A stretch of 64,000 bases of DNA from Pampus argenteus. Taxonomy: Eukaryota; Chordata; Actinopteri; Scombriformes; Stromateidae. Every line of letters begins with the position of its first letter. The stretch's first letter is position 1. A model generated the notes under the pieces. It was given only the letters and a program-made list of their open reading frames with translations, had not been told where the DNA came from and searched no databases. The translations under genes were made by a program, and so were the position numbers. Positions 36,911 to 50,751 of the stretch are shown piece after piece. Location of the stretch: contig CM072873.1 of assembly GCA_036937835.1 (NCBI GenBank), positions 18,121,501-18,185,500 of the forward strand, written 5' to 3'.

Positions 36911-38445
36911 GATTTCTTCCAAATACTGTAACCTCCCTTTTGTGAGTCACTAACTGGTTTCTACCACAAGGTGGCGTAATATGCTGTTTTTAATTCAGAG
37001 ACAGAACTGTAGAGGAGTTATTTCCAAATATTTATTCTTGGCTGAAAAGATTTTCTACATTTTTTTTCTTCTTCCAATGGCAAACCGTTTTTGCTCAATA
37101 GATACAGTTTATACATATTTTTGTACAATAACCAATACTCGTCATAAGCAAAATTTTACATTGTGTACATTATGAACAACAGACCTGTACATGGACAAAA
37201 TGGTTACACCTTGGCCACCAAAAAAAAAAAAAAAAAAATCACTCTTGTCAGTCTTCACACTGAGACTCAACCAGCATCTTTTAAAAAAGCGAAAACAAAA
37301 CCTGCAGCAAATTCATAAGATCCAGTTAAAATACATCGATGTCATGATGCATTTTTCTCCAGTTAAGTAGGTCATTGCTCGTGCGTCTTTGACATCAAAA
37401 ACTTGTCCAAAAAAAAAAAAAAAATTAAGGTTAAAACAAATTAGATCAACAATCGCTTCACTTTGGCCACATTATAAATGACGTTGGAATTTGCTAATTT
37501 ATTTAAAAACATTTAACGCAAGTAAACGTTGCAGTGCCTGCAAGCATCCTTTCAGCATTTAAATACCACCAGGAAACAGTGATGGTGTGAGTGGTTGTTG
37601 ACAGTCAGGAGGCCATTTGTAACAGCAGGATGTGTCTGAAAACACTCACACTAATACTGAGTCACACACACACACTGCACCGAACTCAGCTTTACGTAGG
37701 TAAAATGAAACAGGTGCAGTTCATGTGACCAAATCCATTAATTATGAATGTTTGCAATCCTCATGTTTTTCTTTTTTATGTATTGATCGGCATTATTAAC
37801 ACATCACTGCAATCAAACAAGCAACACATGACACAGAATGAGAAAAAAATCCTTCATATTACGGTATGTAAAAATAGAGTAATTTTGACTTTATAATAGA
37901 TTTTTTAGGCATAAAATAGATTTGAATTATGTTACTTACTGAAATACGATACTGAGTTCAACTACTCAGCTGATCGCAGGTAAAAAAAAAAAGTGTATAC
38001 AATTAATTTTCCAGTTTTACCCAAAAACCGCCTGTCGTTTTTCTTCTCTGTATTACACAGATTTCTCCAGTGTTTTACAAAAAAAAACAATGACCTCTTG
38101 TATTAAATGAGGATCACAATCAGAGTTTTTCAGGTGACATAAGCATCATTCTGTTAATTGTAAATTATATATTTTCATGTAGTTAAATGCAGGAAGAAGT
38201 ACCTGAACCACCAGAGGTCACATCAGATGTTTTCTTTTGTTTCCCCCTCACTTTTTGTACTTTATAGTCCTTCATGATCGGAACCAATCGTCATCTCAAC
38301 AGCAACCCAGTAATGTTCATTTAAAAAGTGACCTTAGTCAAATGAAAATACATCGACTGTCTTTATACAAATCTACAAATAACGATTGTTTTAATGCAGC
38401 TTATTGGTTCATTGTGTACAGCAACGTACTGTAAAAGTGCTGGGC

Positions 38446-38451
38446 TTTATT
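38446..38451 (-). terminator. Candidate poly(A) signal of ptpn21
   Basis: AATAAA on the minus strand about 340 bases after the ptpn21 stop. More distal signals exist, so the main site is not settled. Confidence 0.35.
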
Positions 38452-38730
38452 AAGCAATAATGTATGTAAAAATCCACTATATGTATACATATACTATGTA
38501 TATATATATAAAAAAATACTGTTTAGAGGCAGATCTCCAGTCTTTATGCTCCTTCATGCATTGCGTCTTCTATTTCCACATCAGCCTTGCTTGATTTAAT
38601 ACTTGGCCTAAACAGAGTCCATCGAGCACCAACTGCTACATCTGAGCAGATTTACATCGTGCTACGTTGTCGTAGCGTCGCATGTTTGGCACAAACTTGT
38701 AAATTCCATCCTACAATCATCTGTGGTGAC

Positions 38731-38731
<1 letters not shown>

Positions 38732-38765
<34 letters not shown>
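38732..38765. repeat. (GT)n microsatellite
   Basis: About seventeen units just downstream of the ptpn21 stop; on the minus-strand message it would read CA. Confidence 0.9.
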
Positions 38766-38766
<1 letters not shown>

Positions 38767-38791
38767 TGTTGGGGAATGAAGAGGCCTGTGC

Positions 38792-41700
38792 TCAGATGAG
38801 CCTGGAGTTGCGGAGGTACTGGATGAGGACCCTGTAGATGAAGGTGTACTGAGACAAGGTCTGAACCATCATCATCCTCTGATTGCGCAGCTTCGACAGG
38901 ACAGTTCTGACATCCAGCATCTGAAAGAGACGAAGCTTTAGCCTTTCATCTAAACAAGATTAAAATATACTACAATAAACTGACAGAAATATGGTGCGGT
39001 GGGTGTGTTGTGGAGCTGAGGCGGTTACCTCATTGTGCTCCAGACAGGCAATCATGATCTCAGACAGGATGATCACTCCAGTCCGACCCACTCCAGCGCT
39101 GCAGTGGACCAGCACAGGTAAGTTGGTGTTCTTTGGGTCACTGATGCTGTTAGTGTGTCTCCTCACAGACTGGATCTCCTCCAGGTAGGCTGAGAAAAAG
39201 ACGGGAACATCAGCTTGAGATTTAATAGTGTTTTTATTAATACATCTTTAACATTTCTTTTAAAGACCTGTAGGTTGTAACATTTTATAACTAAGCTAGA
39301 ATGAATGATGCTATCGACGCAAACATAAATCAACCACGTTTCTTTGACATGTAAATTTTAGATCTGATCATAAAAGCTGAGACAAGCTGATAGCGATCCC
39401 ACTCACTGAGGAAGCCTTTGAAGTCGTCGGGACAGCCGTGGTCGGGCCAGTCTGTGTACTGCAGGTGCCAGACTGTCCTCTCCTGGCCCGTCAGGAGGTG
39501 TTTGATCTTCAGTCCTGTGGTGGCGTAGCAGCCGGACTCTGTGCGGAACCGCGTCGTGATTTTGAAGCGGCCGTACGTCACCGTGTTGTGTCTCGAGCCG
39601 AGTCGGGGCCAGTACCGGAAGCTCTTTTCACGGCCACTCTCCTGGAGAAACCAAATGACGTGGGAGGAGAAATGTGGTCAATTCAGGAAGTGATAAAGAA
39701 TGAATCAAATGTGAAACTTTAAATATGAAATGAGCGTACCTCTTCAGCTGTGACCATGGCGATGATGGAGACTCCCTGTTCCCACACCATCTGCCAGAAG
39801 TCCTGGCACGTGTTCGACAGAGGACCCTGTGTAGCGATGTAGCTCCACTCCTGTCCACCTACTGTTATCTAAAGACAAGAGTATTTCTTCTAAATCAGCA
39901 GAGCAGAGGAACTGTATAAGAAACAAAGACTGAAGGAGTAACATGTGACTAATTTGTAAGCTTGATTAAGAACAAAACAAACGTTGCATGTTTTTAAAAG
40001 ACGTACTCTGACGTGCGATGCGTTGATGTAGCCTGTGTTGTTCTCTTTAGTGGGAACCAGCTCCACTCGGGTGTCGTCATAAGGCAGGACGTCTTGGAAG
40101 CGGTTTTTGTCTCCGCTCTCTGGCAGCTGGGCGATGGTGCATTCCCCTGATGGTCGACGCTTTGGGACGCTCTCGTACTCCTTTAACAGCTCGCCGCTCT
40201 CCATATGTTGCTCCAGCACTTTACACTGACATCAAACGAACAAGGCAACAGTAAATACACAATGCTGTGGTGACATACGTGGGTGACGAACCCTCATCTT
40301 TTTTTTTAAATTTAATCAGCGGTGATGCTTTGAATGACACATAAATGAGTGAGAATATTTGTATTATTCACCAATAGGTTAAAACTGGAGTTAAAAATAC
40401 ATTTACTCCCCGTTACTGTAGTTTTACTGCAGACATATTCTGAGCGGTGCTCACCGTAAGAGGACAGAGTTTACTGTAAACTGGGATTTAGTGTGTCGTT
40501 GCAGCAGGAAACACCACATTTTACATGCATGAGGAGATTTTGTTAATTGATTTTCCTCCTTACTACGTAGCTGTACTTGCTTAGTTATTTTTGGGAATCT
40601 ACCGTGAGCTCATATACGACATCTTATTAACAGTCAGAGGTAATTATATTAAGTGTCTGGAATTTACTATCACTGTCAAACAAACAAGCATCAAGATTAA
40701 CAAGGCCGACGGAGTCACAGCTGTGTGTTAAAGTCGGATACAAGAACACTTTCATAACAAGGTCTAACCAACCAGGAGGTTAACTAATGCCAACACAACC
40801 AGCAGCTAGTCTTTAACAAAACACAAGCAGCATATAACAAATCTAACATTGCCTTGACTAAACACTGCTGTTCATCAAGCAACAAATCACTGATAAAAAT
40901 AAATAAATAATAATAAAAACCACTCTGAAGCACCCTACCCTCTCGTCATTAGAGGCTCTTTCAGGCTCATCCTTGATCTCGTCGTGCATTGGCTGCCTGG
41001 ACACTGACAGGCCATTGAGATGTGCCACCTTCAGAGGGCCCATCTTCTTCACCTCTGACCGAGCTCCTTTCTTCATGCCCTGGTATGACAACAGAGTGAA
41101 GACAGACAGAGAAATCGAGGATGAATGTGTTTGAGCCCCACAGATCGGGTAGTTAGTTAGACAGGAGGGGAGGGACAGCGTAGCCTCACTGGGTGTTTGC
41201 CGAGAAAATGTCACCCGTCTGGTTTTCCAAGGTAGCCCGACTACATTCTTTCCATACGTCTCAACGTGATCTGTTTGCGTCATTAAACTCCAACCACAGA
41301 GACTACCTCTAATACTTTCTGCCATGAACAGATTCTTTAATTAGGCAAAACAAGTGCCTACTGTTTTAAAAAAAAAGGTGCTGAAGCTTTGGTACAGAGG
41401 TACAGTGCAGCTACAGATAGAGATGACATGTTTGGTGGACAGCTCTGATATGAAAATTACAGTAAGACGACTCATCATGCTAATGAGTTGTAGCTAAATA
41501 AATAATCTTGCCTCCAGGCACAGTTAAAGCAGAGGTGGTATTATTGCACTACAGCAGTGATGGAGAATGATAATAATATAAACAACAACATGAACAACGT
41601 GGATGATACATATAGCTGAGTTTAAAATAAAGAAGAAGGCTCTAAGATGAGGAGGTTGGGGACAGGACTCACCGGAGGGGGCAAACCTTCTACTGTTTTC

Positions 41701-44700
41701 TTCCCCGGAGGAACATCAGACACAGGCCTCTTCTTGAAGTCTTTCTTCGTCTTCTGCTTGGCCTGGCTGCTCAGGTCTCCCTCCGACACCGACGGCATAA
41801 TCCTGGGCTGTCGTAAATCTGACAGCAGGTACAGAGGCTCACCCTCCTGGATCAGGGGATGAACCTTGTAGGCCATGGAGCTGGTAATAGAGGGGTCCAG
41901 GGAGGAGCCTATGGGATATGCAGGAGGAGGCTCAATGGGAGTCTGTTGCTGAGGCGTCAGAGAAGTGAGAGATGTAAAACTGTGATGCTGCTGTGGCTGC
42001 TGGTCAGGAACTATCGCTGCTGTTGCATCCTGAGAAAGTGGAGTGTGACGGCCGCCGTCGTCCTCAAACTCCTCTTCTTCACCACTGCTGTGAACCAGCA
42101 TGGTGGCATCTGAAAGGGATTTCTTGTGTCCGTACTGCACGTCCTCCCTAATGTCTCCCCTGTCCTCCGTCTTTGTGCGCTCCAAGAACACGTTGAGCTG
42201 AGAGCCCTGAGAGCGACCTCCACGCAGGACAGGAGGGGGCGTGGCGGTTTCAGCTGCTGAAGAAGACACGGTCCGCTCTTTGACTCTCATCCCCTCGAGA
42301 CTGTGCGCCAGGCCAGCGATCTCAATGGAATTACGTTTCTGAGCGTGGTACGGGTGTCTGTGTGGGGGTCCGCTGAAAAGAGGCTCTGACACCTCTTGTA
42401 AGGAGTGAGCCACGGGTAGGCTGTCCTCTTGGAAAGTCTGGACTGAGTGGTGCACACGCCGCGTGATGATCAGGTCGGGGTTGCTACTGCTGACGTACAG
42501 GTGGCGCGACAGGTCAGGTGTGCTGTTAGCAGGCCGAGGATGGGCGTATGGGTAAGGCGGAGGTGGTCGGTAGACGTGTGTTCTCATGATGTTGGGGGCT
42601 GGATACTCTTGGGCCTGCTGTAACTGGACGTTTGTGAGCTCCGGGACACTGACTGCCCCCACCACAGGCCTCCTCTCTGTGGGGTAGGGGTATGGAGACG
42701 GGCTGTGGAAGCTGGAGCCCAGATGAAAGGGATAGTGGTGGTGATGGGCTGCTCCACCATGCTCCCCCCTGATCTCTGGCTGGCTGTAAACTAGAGGGTC
42801 TGGCCTGCTGTAGGCATACGAGTTTCCGATGTTTAGGTTCCTCATTGAGTGGCTCTGCCGGTGCTCTTGAGACAAAACCATTCCTCCTCCTGCTCCTCGG
42901 TTCTTCTGACGCATCACTGTCTCATAATCAGGAGTGGCGCGGTAGGAGGGTGGGATGAGAGCGCTGTGACGATGCGAGGGGACATAGTCCGGCCTGGTGA
43001 TGTCGCTGGTGATGGAGGGATTGGAGGACATGGGAGAAGGCTGAAGGTAGTGTTGGGGATTGGTTAGAGAGCTGGTGCTGTGGGCGCTGTACACGCTGCC
43101 GTTTCGTAAACGCCCCCCGTTGCTGTATTCCAGAGGAGAGCAGTCCAGGCTGGTCTGGGAGTGGTAGTAATAACCGTTCTGACTGTTCATGTACAGGTTG
43201 TCTGTCAGAGAGCAAAATAACATCCAAGATGAGCGCAAAACAAGTATTAGCATCATGTAATGATTTCTAATTTTACTCCTAGTTGTAAGTCTATACAGTG
43301 GTTACCTTGTGATGACGTGTAAGGCTCTGTGAAATGGCCATTGTAGTGCATTTGCGGAGGGGGCATCATGTAGGCCTGAGGCTTTGGCTGCAAATCAACA
43401 AGAGGGGGGATTCAGTTTCTGCTCATATGATCTGAATACTGTCTGAAAGCAAAGAATTAAACATATTAACTGTGGTGACAGATTTAACAGGCATCTGTAC
43501 AAGCATATAAAAGGTGAAATGTGTGTGTGGCTTGAGTGTGTGTGTGTGTAGACATTACCAGAGATATTCTAGTAGAGGATCTCCGTCTGACTGGGTTGAC
43601 AACCGCGGGCTGGGTTTGACTGGTGGGATAATGAATGTCAGTCAAAAAACATGACCTAAACTAACACTACTACTAACAATAGTAATACTTTTTCCCCAAT
43701 ACCTTATTTTGAGGAGTTTTTCTAAAATACCCACACATACAACAAGGTGCAGAGCAGTGTAAAATATGACGGACTTCCTATTTTCAAAATATGCTAAACG
43801 TGTCGATCACTGGTCAGCTCATAAAAATATTTAATAGCAGGTACCAAAATAATTTCAGAACTACAAGTGGTGCTGCCACTGGCCCAAAAGTCAAAAACGA
43901 AGAAACAAAACAAATCAGGATCTAATTCTTCTTTAATGCACTAATAGTGCTAAGAATAAAGTAACCATCACATTTTAAATGCTTTTAATTACTTTTATTT
44001 ATTTATTCATTAGGATTCCCATTATCTTCTTGAAAACACAGGCTATTCTACCCAATACATATTAAATCAAACCGCTTTTGCATGGATGAAAAATAAAACT
44101 ACATGCTTCACAAACCAAGGCCTATTTCATATGTATAGAGCCTGTTGCTGTGACACTATTGGCTAAGTAGCCAGGAAGGTTTGGGTGTTGGCTCCTGCTC
44201 GATAGGCAGACTGTAAGCGGTGGCTGACTGTGTTGCTCACCCCTTATTAGAAGGCAGAGAGGGACGAGAAAGCATTGGAAAGCGAGGAAAGGATAGAGTG
44301 AGAAGGGACTTCTGGGAGCCCTCAGAAGGCAGGGGGTCACACTCCTCTCTGAAGAGAGAGGAGGAGAGGAGGATCGCAGTGAGGCTACACCAAAGAGGAG
44401 ACACGTGCAGGAGTCGACAAGTAACAAAGTGACAGGATCTGAACAAAAACTTACAGGCTACTCTTGTTAATCTTATAAAACTTGAGTCTGGCCAAACACA
44501 TCCGGCACACATATTTGGAGGTTTCCATGTCGTCCTACGCCAAAAAAAAAAAAAAAGAGAGAGAGAGATGAAAAAAATCATTAGATGGCATAACAATTAG
44601 TACAGTGTCTGTGTTTGCTTTGTTATCTACAAATTACAAGTACAAGACATTACTCAAATACCTTACCGGTACACTGAGTTTCAGCTAATGGTATGTGACT

Positions 44701-47700
44701 TTATGACAAACACATACATAACATACCCAAACAACAGCTCTACTCATGCACCCACACAGGTGTATTGTTACAACTAGCTGATGGTGAGCTTCACCACAGA
44801 GGCCATTACCAATTTTGCTAAATCAAATAAGAGACTGCAATGTCTCAGGGGATGAGTAGAGGAGGAGAGAAGGTATACAGGCAGCAGAGACTTACGGTCT
44901 GGAATTGAACACTCTCTTCTCTGTTGGGTAGCTCCAAGGCAAAGAAGGACCTGTTGTGACTCATGTTGTTGATTTCATTCCACCTACGCAGCCCATTAAA
45001 GTGGCAGAAAGAGAGACGGGGGACAAAAAGAAAACCAGACACATGATATCATGGCAGTCACATTCTTAACCACTTTGATCATTTTGAAAAGAGACTGTGG
45101 AGCTACTAGCTAACAATGCATAATAAAAATCATAAACACAAGGTATCAGACGAAAGGTATCTAGTTCTCATAATGGTATTTGCATAGATAAAGTTAAGCC
45201 TAGAGGAAGAATGTTCGCTTCCTCAACAGGATGACGAATAAAACTCCCACAATCCTTATCAGCTATTATATTGTACCCGTCTATTTTCCTCTTGGGCCAC
45301 ATAGAGGTCATGAGAGTATTAGGAAACACTACAGGGGACAACCTCTCCTGACAGAATTATCTGATTCAATATATAATTACTGAATTGAATTACTGAACTG
45401 TATTCAGCTCTTCATATTTTCCAGTAGATCAGATTTTAGGACCTTAAGGCGTCGCTGTGAAAGTCAAACAAGCCAAACACTGGGACTTGTTTTGTTTGTT
45501 TTTAGACTTACCTAAATAAAAGAAGTGGCCTGCCATTTTTATGCTTGACAAAGATGCCATCGAGGCAGGATCCCAGGGTAACATCTGTGCCTGTATTGTC
45601 CTGTTTAGATTAAAGGAAAAGACAAACATCTAGAACAGCATGTTTAACCCCAACAGTTCTTCACTCTAAATGTTCTGTCGCTTTATTTAGCTGCCAGTTT
45701 CAGACTCAACCAGTTTCACGCTTCTTCTTTAGGTTTGGGCTGTTGGACATTGCAGCTTGGACCTACCTTGGCTTGAAATCTTTCCTGGCCGTAGCCTTCC
45801 ATTTTCTCCACCTCCTGCATGTACAACATCTCTGCCTCTGGGGCTGGCAAACCCCTGAGAGGAAAAAAAAAACATTTCAAACCTATTGCACCCACAGAGG
45901 TTTTTTGTTTTTTTTTTAAAAAGAAGAAAAGTGGCTGCCTGGATAGATCAAATGTGCTTAAATTAAAAGAAAGAGGCATGCTGATGCTTGGAAAACTTGC
46001 TCACCTGAAGGACTGATAAAGAAGAGCCACTTTCTGAGTGGCCTCTTCCAGTATTCGCTCATCCTGGATCCAGTCCTGCAATAGACAGAGTTAAAATTGA
46101 CACAATGCTAGTATAAACACATCTGGAACATTTTTCATTTCACACCTTGAGAATACAAAATTAAATGCTTACAATAGGGAACAGCACAAACTTCTGGAGG
46201 AAATCCTGGGAATCATATCGGTTGAAGTCCCCAAAGTCAGCTGTGGACAAAAAAAAAAAAAAGATGCACTAAATGAATATACAGCAAGGCATACTGCACT
46301 TGACATTACTCTCTGAATAAATCCTATTTCATGTCTGATTTCAAGAATTGCAGAATGGTGTAGTGCCTTTTTGGAAAGCTGCACTACATGATGACAAGAT
46401 GGACTAATTTTAGGAGAGGAGGGGCCTGTTTGTTATGGAAGGGAATTGCTTCAGTGTCTAACAACATGCAGTCCAAACGTGTTACAGCTCTAGTCTGCCT
46501 GCTAGCAACGCTCATAGCTATGTTGGTTATCCCAGGTATCAGTGCTCAGTGCTCAAAAACTACAACTGCCCTTCACTTACACAAAAAATGACTATGTTTG
46601 CATGACAATTTACCGTAAGTAGTGACTGAATCTTAACACAACCTCCAAATAGTTCTTCAAAGCACAAATTGCATGCTAGTCAGTCATTCGAACATGGCTG
46701 CAGCAGTAAGTGATCTCAGTGGCTCTGCTATGCTAACACCCAGGCCAGTAAGTTGCAGTGCCTGATATAACTTCGCCAGCAATGTTTGAGATTCTTCTGG
46801 CCGAGGCAAAAGTTGGAGGATACGTCAGAGCTAAAGTTCATGGAAGCAGAGTTCACATTCACAGACAATCACACCCTTGACCGATTTTATGGGCTGGTTT
46901 AGGTTTCATAGTGCTTGTTAAACTATGTATATTACAGTAATCATGGAAATGCTCTGTGAAACCTTTGGATAAGTGACACAGAGGATTCAGACAAACGTTT
47001 GTGGGCACTTACACTTACAAAACGTTTGGGGGCTGTTAAAATAACTTAATGGATAACAATATATTTTTAAAATTTCTATTCTTTAAAAAGAAAGATTTGG
47101 TCGTACAAATGTTCCCTTGTGGGAAATTAAAATTAGACTTTGAGAATCAATAGGTTTCTTGCAGTTTACCAACACCCTAACCCTTGCAAAATAAATACAT
47201 AAATAAATAAAAACTTGCACAACCCTGCTGTCCAGGAATCGGATATTTAAAGTGTTTCCAGTCACATTTTTACCGACGTGAGGGAGAGTTTAGTGTTTCA
47301 GGTGTTGTCGGATGTCATGATTTATGGAAAATGACTCCAGCAGTTACTTTGCCTGGGACTTAACGCTGCTGGAGTTAGCACCAGTTACCCTTACAGCGCA
47401 GCTGGTATATTTGGCTATCTAACAAACTGGCTTACCTTGCACTGCTAGGCTAGCTAAACGGATGGCTTGCTCTAGAGAGCATGAGATCCTGCCCTCCAGA
47501 ACATCCTTCTTCAGCTGTAGGTAATACTGATATCTGTGGGGGAAAAGAAGAACTTTAGTAGTACTTTAGAGTGGAAAATAGACAAAGGGCCAACAATCAA
47601 GTATGAGAATGTTGTTCAGTTTTAAAGGGTAATAATTACAGAGCAATGTAACTGATGGTACATCACCTTGTGATCTCATGTTGCAGTTGGGTGACACTGG

Positions 47701-50281
47701 GTATATAAAACACAACTCCAAAGTAAACGGTTGGCTCCAGCCCGTACTTGTCCAGCTGCTTCTTCAGCGGCTTCTCCAAGTCGATCCATCTCTGCTGGTT
47801 CTGCTTGTTGAAGTACCACAGACTGAAGTATGTTATCTAACAAGCAAAAAAAAAGAAAGAGAGCATAAACATTGCACCTGAGCCATGATCAGGGGGGATT
47901 CGGGGGGAGGCAGACCAATTTAGGATGTAATGCACGTTTATTAAAACTTACCAAACAGTAATATTCAACTGCTTAAGATAAACGTCTCATATGCATCCTG
48001 TTTAGTACCTACACAATACTCAAAACATATGTTGGCAACTCTCTTGAAAACATACCGATTGTAAATTCTTTAGGTGGCACTCCCTGTTCAGTCTTGTGAC
48101 CGAACATCTCACAATGAACACTGGTAAGTGAAATAACCCATGTAGGCTTGACGTTTAGACGGGACAATATGGCTGAAAGAGAGCCATTGTGACAAACCAC
48201 AGCTAAGAAATTACTTAACCAACATACTCATTTTATACAGATAGCATCTATGAACGAATATGAGTTAACACTGAGGACATATTACCATTACTACCAAGAC
48301 TTTTTCATGACTGAGTCGAGAAAATAACAAGACAGAATAGAGCATAATGTCTTCATTACATCGTGCCGTCATCAGTCTCATGAGTTAACACAGATATCAA
48401 AGCATAAGAGCCTGTTCCCACAGAGCAAGTTCACTAAAAACAGACTTTAATTTCTTTAATGGAAGATAAAGTAGCTCAAAATCTAAGTTTAAGTTGAAAT
48501 ACATTTTTATCCATCTATTTTACATACAAATCCTGGCTCAACAACAAGTAGTAGACTATATGCAGTCTCATTTAAAAAACTATTTAAACTACATGTAGTC
48601 CCACTTTTTCATCTGCACCACTATCATGCTTACTTAAGATATTTACATATAATCTCCAATATGATAACTAGGAGTTCTCCTTCAGTGTGACCAGTCATAT
48701 CGTGGGACGTATCAGATGATTATCACTGATCAGTTTCTATAGCTTCAAATAGATTTTATTAAATCAGAGATTACCACATTATGTGTAACAGTCATGTTGG
48801 AGCAGGAAATCTGTTCTGACAACCTGACAGCTGCCTTATCAATGTGAGTCATAGTGTTATAAAGAAAACTCCCACTTGCAAAAAAAGATGGACAATGCAC
48901 ATTTTTCTTCTGTGTAATACTGTGAGGGCAGGACTGCTGTTAAAAGAAATGACTGATTGTGCATAAAAGACACTCTTACATCCAACCAAGATTTTGATCT
49001 TCCTTTCCCAACATAAACCTTCATATTAACAATGTCAACAGGATCAATAAGACATTTAACTGTGTGTGGGAGGAGACAGAGAGAAACTCTGAGTTTGTTG
49101 AAGTAAAGCAGTAAGTTAGACTCACAGATGAGTTAATACAGTAACTGAACCAAAGTCACTGTGATCTCTGTTTGTAAAAAACCCAGTTTCTGTCTTAACT
49201 TAAGGTCCACAAAGTCAACGTTTAACACTATACCCATTTCTGGAATGAAGCCCAGGACTTGGTAATCTATGCGGGACATGCAATCAGCTGTGGATGAAGT
49301 GTGACAGTGAACTTTGGTTTGCTGTTGCTTGAAAACAAATATCAGTAGCAGTCTGTTGCAAAAGTAGGAGTAAAAACCCTTCCCTAACTCAATTTTGGTA
49401 ACAGAACATGTTGACCCTTCGATCAAAAGACTGGCATCCGAGAGATCCGCATGATTGCACTCTGCTGACATAAAAACAACAACAACAACAACATGTGGAG
49501 CAAAGGGTTTAGAAAGCACTGCCGGTGAGACAAGACGACAGGAATATAACAGAAACTGTTACATACTGTAAGCTCCTGTGCCAGGTGGTTTGTATATTCA
49601 ACAATCTCTAGTGTTGATTTTCAAGTGCAACATTAAAGGCTTACACTGCATTCAGTTCATGACTAACATGTGATGACACTGTGTGCACACAGTGACCAAA
49701 TGCACACATCAAGCTCAACACATTCTTCAATCTTGACTCAGAACCTCTTTTCTTTAACATATTGTCCATACTCTGCGACAGCCGGCACAGAAACATTCAT
49801 GAAAAATAAAAAAAATAAAATACATGTTTGCTAATCTGTATGATGAGTTATTAACATGCATGTAATAACTTAGAAACACATTTACGTCATAAGGTTAAAA
49901 AGATTATGAGGTTATATTTTATGATTAAACAATAGTTATCTCAGTTTCTGTTTACCAGGTCAAGTAAGAATGTGACCAGAAAAGAAATCGTCACCAAAAA
50001 CAAATTTCCTGCGGATATGGTGAGTCAAAAGAATAAAAATAAATAACCCTTATCAGAAAGAACAATCAGCACTTAGTATTTGGGGGAAAACACATACATA
50101 CCTCTCTTAACTCGAGCCTCTGAGCAACTGCCTCCAAACATTCCTGCCCAGTGCTCTCCACTGAAAGCGTAAACTCAACAAACTCTCCATTGAGCAGCTG
50201 AATCCGAGTGACAAGACAGCTCTTACTTGAAACAGTATACCTTCGAGTCCTTTTGAGTTTCAAGCCAAATGGCAAGGGCAT
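38792..50281 (-). CDS. ptpn21: PTPN21 (PTPD1), FERM-domain tyrosine phosphatase (18 coding exons)
   Basis: Non-receptor phosphatase linked to actin, Src and Hippo-type signalling. Minus-strand coding exons from the start: 50102-50281, 47667-47836, 47436-47533, 46173-46240, 46005-46075, 45767-45854, 45512-45600, 44896-44983, 44455-44534, 43559-43619, 43306-43387, 41673-43201, 40939-41079, 40007-40225, 39740-39868, 39407-39641, 39029-39189, 38792-38920. They sum to 3618 bases, 1205 residues (human 1174), with all phases consistent. FERM is about residues 20-310 (start MPLPFGLKLKRTRRYTVSSK). A long linker holds PPxY motifs near 442, 572 and 784. The phosphatase domain runs from about 925 to the end, with WPD general acid near residue 1098 and the loop HCSAGVGRTG with catalytic Cys1139 (codon 39101-39103), so it should be active. 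PTPN21 is chosen over PTPN14 from the linker sequence and the spata7/kcnk10 neighbours. A non-coding 5' part probably ends at an acceptor near 50398. Confidence 0.95.
46241..47435. other. ptpn21 intron 3, with a plus-strand signal-peptide-like ORF
   Basis: Largest gap inside the FERM-coding part. On the plus strand, antisense to ptpn21, an ATG at 46466 opens 41 codons starting MQSKRVTALVCLLATLIAML and ending at 46591. It has a basic start, hydrophobic core and small residues like a secretory signal. I find no second exon or family match, and chance is a fair explanation. Confidence 0.3.
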
Positions 50282-50397
50282 GTTTCACACTTCTTCTTCT
50301 TCTTCTTCACTTAGTCCAGAGAAATTATTCTCCTTGCTGCCCCTTCAAAGTCAGTGTGTATATTAGAAACCGTGGGGCTCATCATCAACAGACAGAC
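50282..50397 (-). other. ptpn21: Probable 5' UTR part of ptpn21 start-codon exon
   Basis: Reading the minus strand upstream of the ATG, the first good acceptor is CTTTTAG at about 50398, so the exon probably includes these bases. It has a GAA-type triplet run close to the start codon. The first non-coding exon further upstream (about 51.0-51.9 kb) could not be fixed. Confidence 0.45.
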
Positions 50398-50716
50398 CTA
50401 AAAGGCCAGAGAAGAAATAATATTTCAGAATAAAGTACTGTAGTACTAAATACACAATAAATACTAGTGGAAAAAAAACAAAATAACAAACAAAAAACAG
50501 GGTAATTCCCATCACTTTTGCATTTAGTTGCACAAGGTACAAGATAGTCTTTGCTGAAACAGATGTCACACTAACACTAGACAAACACAAGACTTATCGC
50601 ACAGTAATCCTCTTAAATGCTTCATTTTGTTTTAAATTACTTAACTCTCAGACGTCCTAACAAGGGAGGGATTTAGTTCATTTAAGTCAACACTCTGGAT
50701 AAACCATTAAAATATC

Positions 50717-50751
<35 letters not shown>

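Larger units (their letters stand above)
36911..38791. other. fam98b-ptpn21 tail-to-tail gap with ptpn21 3' UTR
   Basis: AT-rich sequence with several A homopolymers and no recognised exon. Minus-strand AATAAA signals (seen as TTTATT) occur at 38446-38451, 37498-37503 and 37031-37036, so an unknown portion is ptpn21 3' UTR. A (GT)n run at 38732-38765 would be inside that UTR, about 30 bases past the stop codon. Confidence 0.5.

Noticed and set aside
43990..44065. ATTAGGATTCCCATTATCTTC stretch as a fish retroposon fragment
   Set aside because: It resembles a repeat I vaguely recall, but it is too short and diverged to annotate.
46388..46465. In-frame upstream extension of the antisense signal-like ORF
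   Set aside because: No homology and no hydrophobic or domain features; the second ATG is the only one with a secretory-like start.
38792..50281. Identity as PTPN14 rather than PTPN21
   Set aside because: Linker segments (RRRSSTRISLPKPQAYMMPP, SVPELTNVQLQ) and the spata7 and kcnk10 neighbours fit PTPN21; PTPN14 neighbours KCNK2.
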